From Microseira sp003486305 (GTDB lineage: Bacteria > Cyanobacteriota > Cyanobacteriia > Cyanobacteriales > Aerosakkonemataceae): a stretch of DNA of 64,000 nucleotides. The position numbers and the translations under genes are program-made. Below, piece after piece: positions 61,052 to 64,000 of this stretch (positions are counted from its first letter, which is position 1; each line of letters starts with the position of its first letter). The stretch covers positions 1 through 64,000 of the forward strand of contig DALYJX010000010.1 of NCBI GenBank assembly GCA_031969655.1, given 5' to 3'. The notes below the pieces were generated by a model. It did no database searches and was not told the DNA's origin. It saw only the letters and a program-made list of their open reading frames with translations.

Positions 61052-61435
61052 AGGCACGGCTATACAAACTTGCGTCCGCCTACGCGGACTAAAAATATTT
61101 AGAAGTAACGCACCATTCCTACAATAAAAATATTCAGAAGAAGGGTGCGTTAGCTTTCTTCGTAACGCACCATTCCAGCATATTTACAGCGGATTGCAAG
61201 TGAGTAAGGTACAGCCTTAAGGCGAAGGTTTGTGCAGCGGCAGCGTTAACGCTGCCGCTGCACAAACTCTCGGTCTACCTCATACGACTGCAATCCGCTA
61301 TATAGCCGCTGCCGTACACGGCTGATAACGCACCCTACATATAGAGTGTTGTAGGGGCGGGTTTTACCAGTCCCGTTTAATAGTAAGCTAATTATATTGA
61401 TAAACCCGCCCCCCGCGCGATGTCTGGTGGGTAAT
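61052..61435. repeat. Intergenic repeats between the GH1-like and kinase genes
   Basis: It contains hairpin-family member GTCCGC-ctac-GCGGAC (61074-61089, after ACGGCTATACAAACTTGC), an inverted GGTGCGTTA...TAACGCACC pair (about 61142-61172), MITE copy 3 (61185-61302), AACGCACCCTACATATAG (about 61328) and GGGGCGGGTTT...AAACCCGCCCC (about 61350-61412). No gene is seen. Confidence 0.8.
61185..61302. mobile_element. MITE-like palindromic element, copy 3 of 3
   Basis: It runs from TACAGCGGATTGC, through AAGGTACAGCCTTAAGG and TTTGTGCAGCGGCAGCG with the centre GTTAAC and CGCTGCCGCTGCACAAA, to CTACCTCATACGACTGC and AATCCGCTATA. The long arm pair is 17 bp with compensatory differences from copies 1 and 2. 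Confidence 0.8.
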
Positions 61436-64000
61436 TCAAAATTCCTCGTTCAAACAATTAGCAATCAGGTCTAGACGAAAATTATCGACTAAATCGGTTA
61501 AGATTTTGGCAAGCATAGATTCACGAGCGGGAATTTGTTTAATCAGTTCGATAATTGACACTTCATCGAGTGCGATCGCTGCCTGATATAGCTGTTCCAC
61601 CCACTCATTTGGCATAACACTTAACGCCTCTTTTGTCAACTGCAACGGCTGAGTTGCAGCAGCTTGATTTTCTCCTGCATAGACATAGCGAACATTTAAG
61701 TGCAGCGCTATTTTTTCATAGAGAACTTCCGCGCGGAACGGTTTACTAATAAAGTCATTACAACCAACTTTTAAAATATCTTCTCGCTGCTCATCAAACG
61801 CACTGGCTGTCAGGGCAATAATCATAGTATCCTGACTGTTTGGTGCTTCGCGTATCCGCTTGGTTGCCTCACAACCGTCCATCACTGGCATTTTCATATC
61901 CATCACAATTAGATTTGGTTGCCAACTCTGCCACATCGTAACAGCTTCTTGACCATTGATAGCTTCACGAACTTCAAATCCCAAGGGGGTCAGCAGTTTT
62001 ACAAGTAGAAGGCGATTTTGTTCTATATCCTCAACGATTAAGATGCGGTACTTTGGTTGATTTGGCTCTAAACCAACGACTCGGCGACTGGCTACTGTTG
62101 TTTCAATATCCACCGAATCTGCGAGGGTAACTTTGATATCAAAGGTAAAAATTGAACCCTGACCAACAATGCTGCTGACGGTGATATCTCCACCCATTAA
62201 TCTGACAAATTCTCGGCTAATAGGTAAACCTAAACCAGTTCCTTCAATCGATTTTTTGCCAGCTTTTGTCTGAACAAATGGTTCAAATAAAATATCTATT
62301 TCTTCAGGGGCAATACCTGGCCCAGTGTCAGAAACTTCAAATTTAATTTTCAGTTTATCCAAGTTAGTAGCTGCTGACACGCGCAGCGTCACAATACCCT
62401 GTTGAGTAAATTTAATTGCGTTACCCAAGATATTAATCAAAACTTGGCGGAGTTTGGTTTCATCAGTTTCAATATATTGGGGAATGTTTTTTGCGTATTC
62501 AAAATTTAGTGGCAAACCTTTAGATTTAGCTTTGAGTTGCAGCATATCTTTGAGCGAGTCGAGTAGTTCGTATAAATCAAAGCTATTTTGATTTAAGGTA
62601 ATTTGACCCGCTTCAATTTTGGACATTGACAAAATGTCGTTGATTATTTCCAGCAAATGCTCGCCGCTACTCTTAATAATTTCTATCTGTTCCCGTTCCT
62701 GTTCTGTCAAAGACTCGCTGGGAGATAGGATTTGGCTAAAGCCGAGAATCGCATTCAGGGGAGTACGCAATTCGTGACTCATAGAAGCAAGAAAGTTACT
62801 TTTGGCGCGATTAGCGGCTTCGGCTGCTGCTAGTGCTTGTTCCAGAGCAATTTCTGCTTGTTTGCGTTCGGTGATGTCGGTTAAAGTTCCCACATATCCG
62901 ATAACATTGCCTGTTTCTTCCCGTTCTAAATCGGTTTGGGCTAAAACCCAGATTGTCCTTCCTTCCTGATGTAAGATCCGGTATTCTTGCTGCCAAGGAA
63001 GTTGATGAGCGATCGCACAGAGCCAGGTTTTGTAAACTCGTCGCCGATCGTCTGGATGAATGCGATCGCCCCCTGAACATCCCAACACCTCTTCCAACGA
63101 AGCGCCAATAATTTGACAAGCGCGTTCGTTGGCATAAACAGTTTGTCCGGCAGCATCTGAGCGGAAAATTCCCACCGGGGAAATTTCAGTCAAAATGCGA
63201 AACAGCCTCTCGCTTTTTTTTAACGCCTCTTTTGCTCGTTGGCGTTCAACGATTTCACCTTCGAGTTTTTGTTTGGCTGCATCAAGTTTTTCTACCTGGC
63301 GCTGGCTGGTTTGAAATAGAAAAATTGTCCCAGAAAGCAAACAAGCTATAGTTACTCCGGCACCCAAGATTAATTCATCTAAAATAGATTTTTCTTCAAG
63401 TAACTCCGACTCAGGCCAAATCCGCAGATGCCAAGTGATGCCGTAAAAGTTGATAGTTGTCTGATGACTCCATTTTTCTTTGTTGCGCCTATTTCCGTAG
63501 TAATGACTATATATTTCCTGATTGCCCTCAAAAATCGCCACTCCGTATTTAAGTCCAACTCGCCTATCTAACTCTTTGAAAGTGTAGTCAAAGAATTTTT
63601 CAGTTTGAAACACACCCACAATAAACCCGCCGAAATTCAGTCTGCTACCGATGGGTACGAAAAGCAGAAATCCTTCGCCACCTTGCTTGAGTTCGATACT
63701 GGGCGTGAAAACTAATTGACTTGTGTTGCGAGCGCCCTCCAACGCCTTGAGTCGTTTTGCTTCAAACCCCACGTTCAAGTTGAGCGCCGCCTCGTTTCCC
63801 TTAAGTGGCACAATCCAGCGCACATGATTGGAGGCATCTACCCATTCAATCGCTTGGAATCCGGGGTAGTCCTGAACGTAAAGTTTTGCATCAGCTTCCC
63901 AGTCTTCCTGGCGCGGCTTTCCTTGTCGCTCCCAACTCTCAGCCATACGAACCAGCGCCTGGGTTTGCCCTAGCAGATTTTCTGCCAGCTGGATTTTCGC
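61436..64000 (-). CDS. CHASE-domain hybrid sensor histidine kinase (5' end outside window)
   Basis: The frame is open to the window edge; a Met at 63946 is internal, since 18 more codons continue the CHASE-like helix upstream. In order: extracytoplasmic CHASE domain (ESWERQGKPRQEDWEADAKL, GFQAIEWVDASNHVRWIVPL), a membrane helix (LILGAGVTIACLLSGTIFLF), a coiled coil, a PAS/PAC pair (ILTEISPVGIFRSDAAGQTV), HisKA with the phospho-His in SMSHELRTPLNAILGFSQIL, HATPase (GTGLGLPISREFVRLMGG), a receiver with the phospho-Asp in IVMDMKMPVMDGCEATKRIR, and a 60-residue HPt-like helical tail. The signal and target are unknown. Confidence 0.93.
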   Translation of the reverse strand, partial: AKIQLAENLLGQTQALVRMAESWERQGKPRQEDWEADAKLYVQDYPGFQAIEWVDASNHVRWIVPLKGNEAALNLNVGFEAKRLKALEGARNTSQLVFTPSIELKQGGEGFLLFVPIGSRLNFGGFIVGVFQTEKFFDYTFKELDRRVGLKYGVAIFEGNQEIYSHYYGNRRNKEKWSHQTTINFYGITWHLRIWPESELLEEKSILDELILGAGVTIACLLSGTIFLFQTSQRQVEKLDAAKQKLEGEIVERQRAKEALKKSERLFRILTEISPVGIFRSDAAGQTVYANERACQIIGASLEEVLGCSGGDRIHPDDRRRVYKTWLCAIAHQLPWQQEYRILHQEGRTIWVLAQTDLEREETGNVIGYVGTLTDITERKQAEIALEQALAAAEAANRAKSNFLASMSHELRTPLNAILGFSQILSPSESLTEQEREQIEIIKSSGEHLLEIINDILSMSKIEAGQITLNQNSFDLYELLDSLKDMLQLKAKSKGLPLNFEYAKNIPQYIETDETKLRQVLINILGNAIKFTQQGIVTLRVSAATNLDKLKIKFEVSDTGPGIAPEEIDILFEPFVQTKAGKKSIEGTGLGLPISREFVRLMGGDITVSSIVGQGSIFTFDIKVTLADSVDIETTVASRRVVGLEPNQPKYRILIVEDIEQNRLLLVKLLTPLGFEVREAINGQEAVTMWQSWQPNLIVMDMKMPVMDGCEATKRIREAPNSQDTMIIALTASAFDEQREDILKVGCNDFISKPFRAEVLYEKIALHLNVRYVYAGENQAAATQPLQLTKEALSVMPNEWVEQLYQAAIALDEVSIIELIKQIPARESMLAKILTDLVDNFRLDLIANCLNEEF

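Overview
This window is chromosomal DNA of a cyanobacterium, most likely a filamentous non-heterocystous one (Oscillatoriales-like; inference). The reasons are: very frequent HIP1 octamers (GCGATCGC); heptameric GGTAATT/GCTAATG tandem filler between genes; families typical of cyanobacteria (HetC/HetP-like proteins, pentapeptide-repeat proteins, a DUF3493 protein, an orthocaspase, a PEP-CTERM protein); and many palindromic intergenic repeats.

Layout. 1-1.2 kb: tail of a methyltransferase, then a HAD hydrolase. 1.3-5.7 kb: a conflict-type island with a membrane DUF4041/GIY-YIG protein, a caspase-HTH-FGE protein co-directional with a Trypco1-type protein, and a broken YgiT-type antitoxin. 5.9-14 kb: HdeD-like protein, leuA, two pentapeptide-repeat proteins, a serine hydrolase and the relic of a second one. 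14.1-22 kb: polysaccharide export, with a Wza-like protein carrying seven SLBB modules, a Wzc-like tyrosine kinase and a GH116 glucosidase. 22.9-37.1 kb: a type I secretion locus containing a HetC-like C39-peptidase ABC exporter, an HlyD adaptor, a HetP-family protein, two RTX proteins, at least three tandem double-glycine-leader small proteins (one cut by a 100-N assembly gap) and a PpiC-type isomerase. 37.2-42 kb: PEP-CTERM protein and a paired M16 peptidase locus. 42.1-49.7 kb: a mobile RNA-guided-nuclease graveyard with two nuclease-less omega-RNA-like RNA genes, each divergent from a different ribbon-helix-helix gene, a tnpB remnant, a decayed IS630 and an iscB with its omega-RNA and one amber stop. 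TetR, DUF4332 and M24 aminopeptidase genes lie among them. 49.8-64 kb: tRNA-Thr, tRNA-Tyr, a CNNM/CorC protein, an ABC transporter, a DUF3493 protein, glf plus a glycosyltransferase, a STAS protein, GH2 and GH1-like hydrolases, and a partial CHASE hybrid histidine kinase.

How genes may work together. The exporter, adaptor, leader-bearing small proteins and RTX proteins make a coherent secretion system. A palindrome, TGCCA-AAA/AAT-TGGCA, precedes the adaptor gene, the large RTX gene and two of the small-protein genes. The HetP-like protein carries near its C terminus the same DLxYLEV...GG motif that forms the leader of the small proteins, which suggests a link between exporter, cargo and HetP. 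The second system that looks undescribed is the duplicated RHH/omega-RNA-like cassette at 42.1-44.4 kb. All functional statements come from reading the sequence and from family knowledge; no database search was run.
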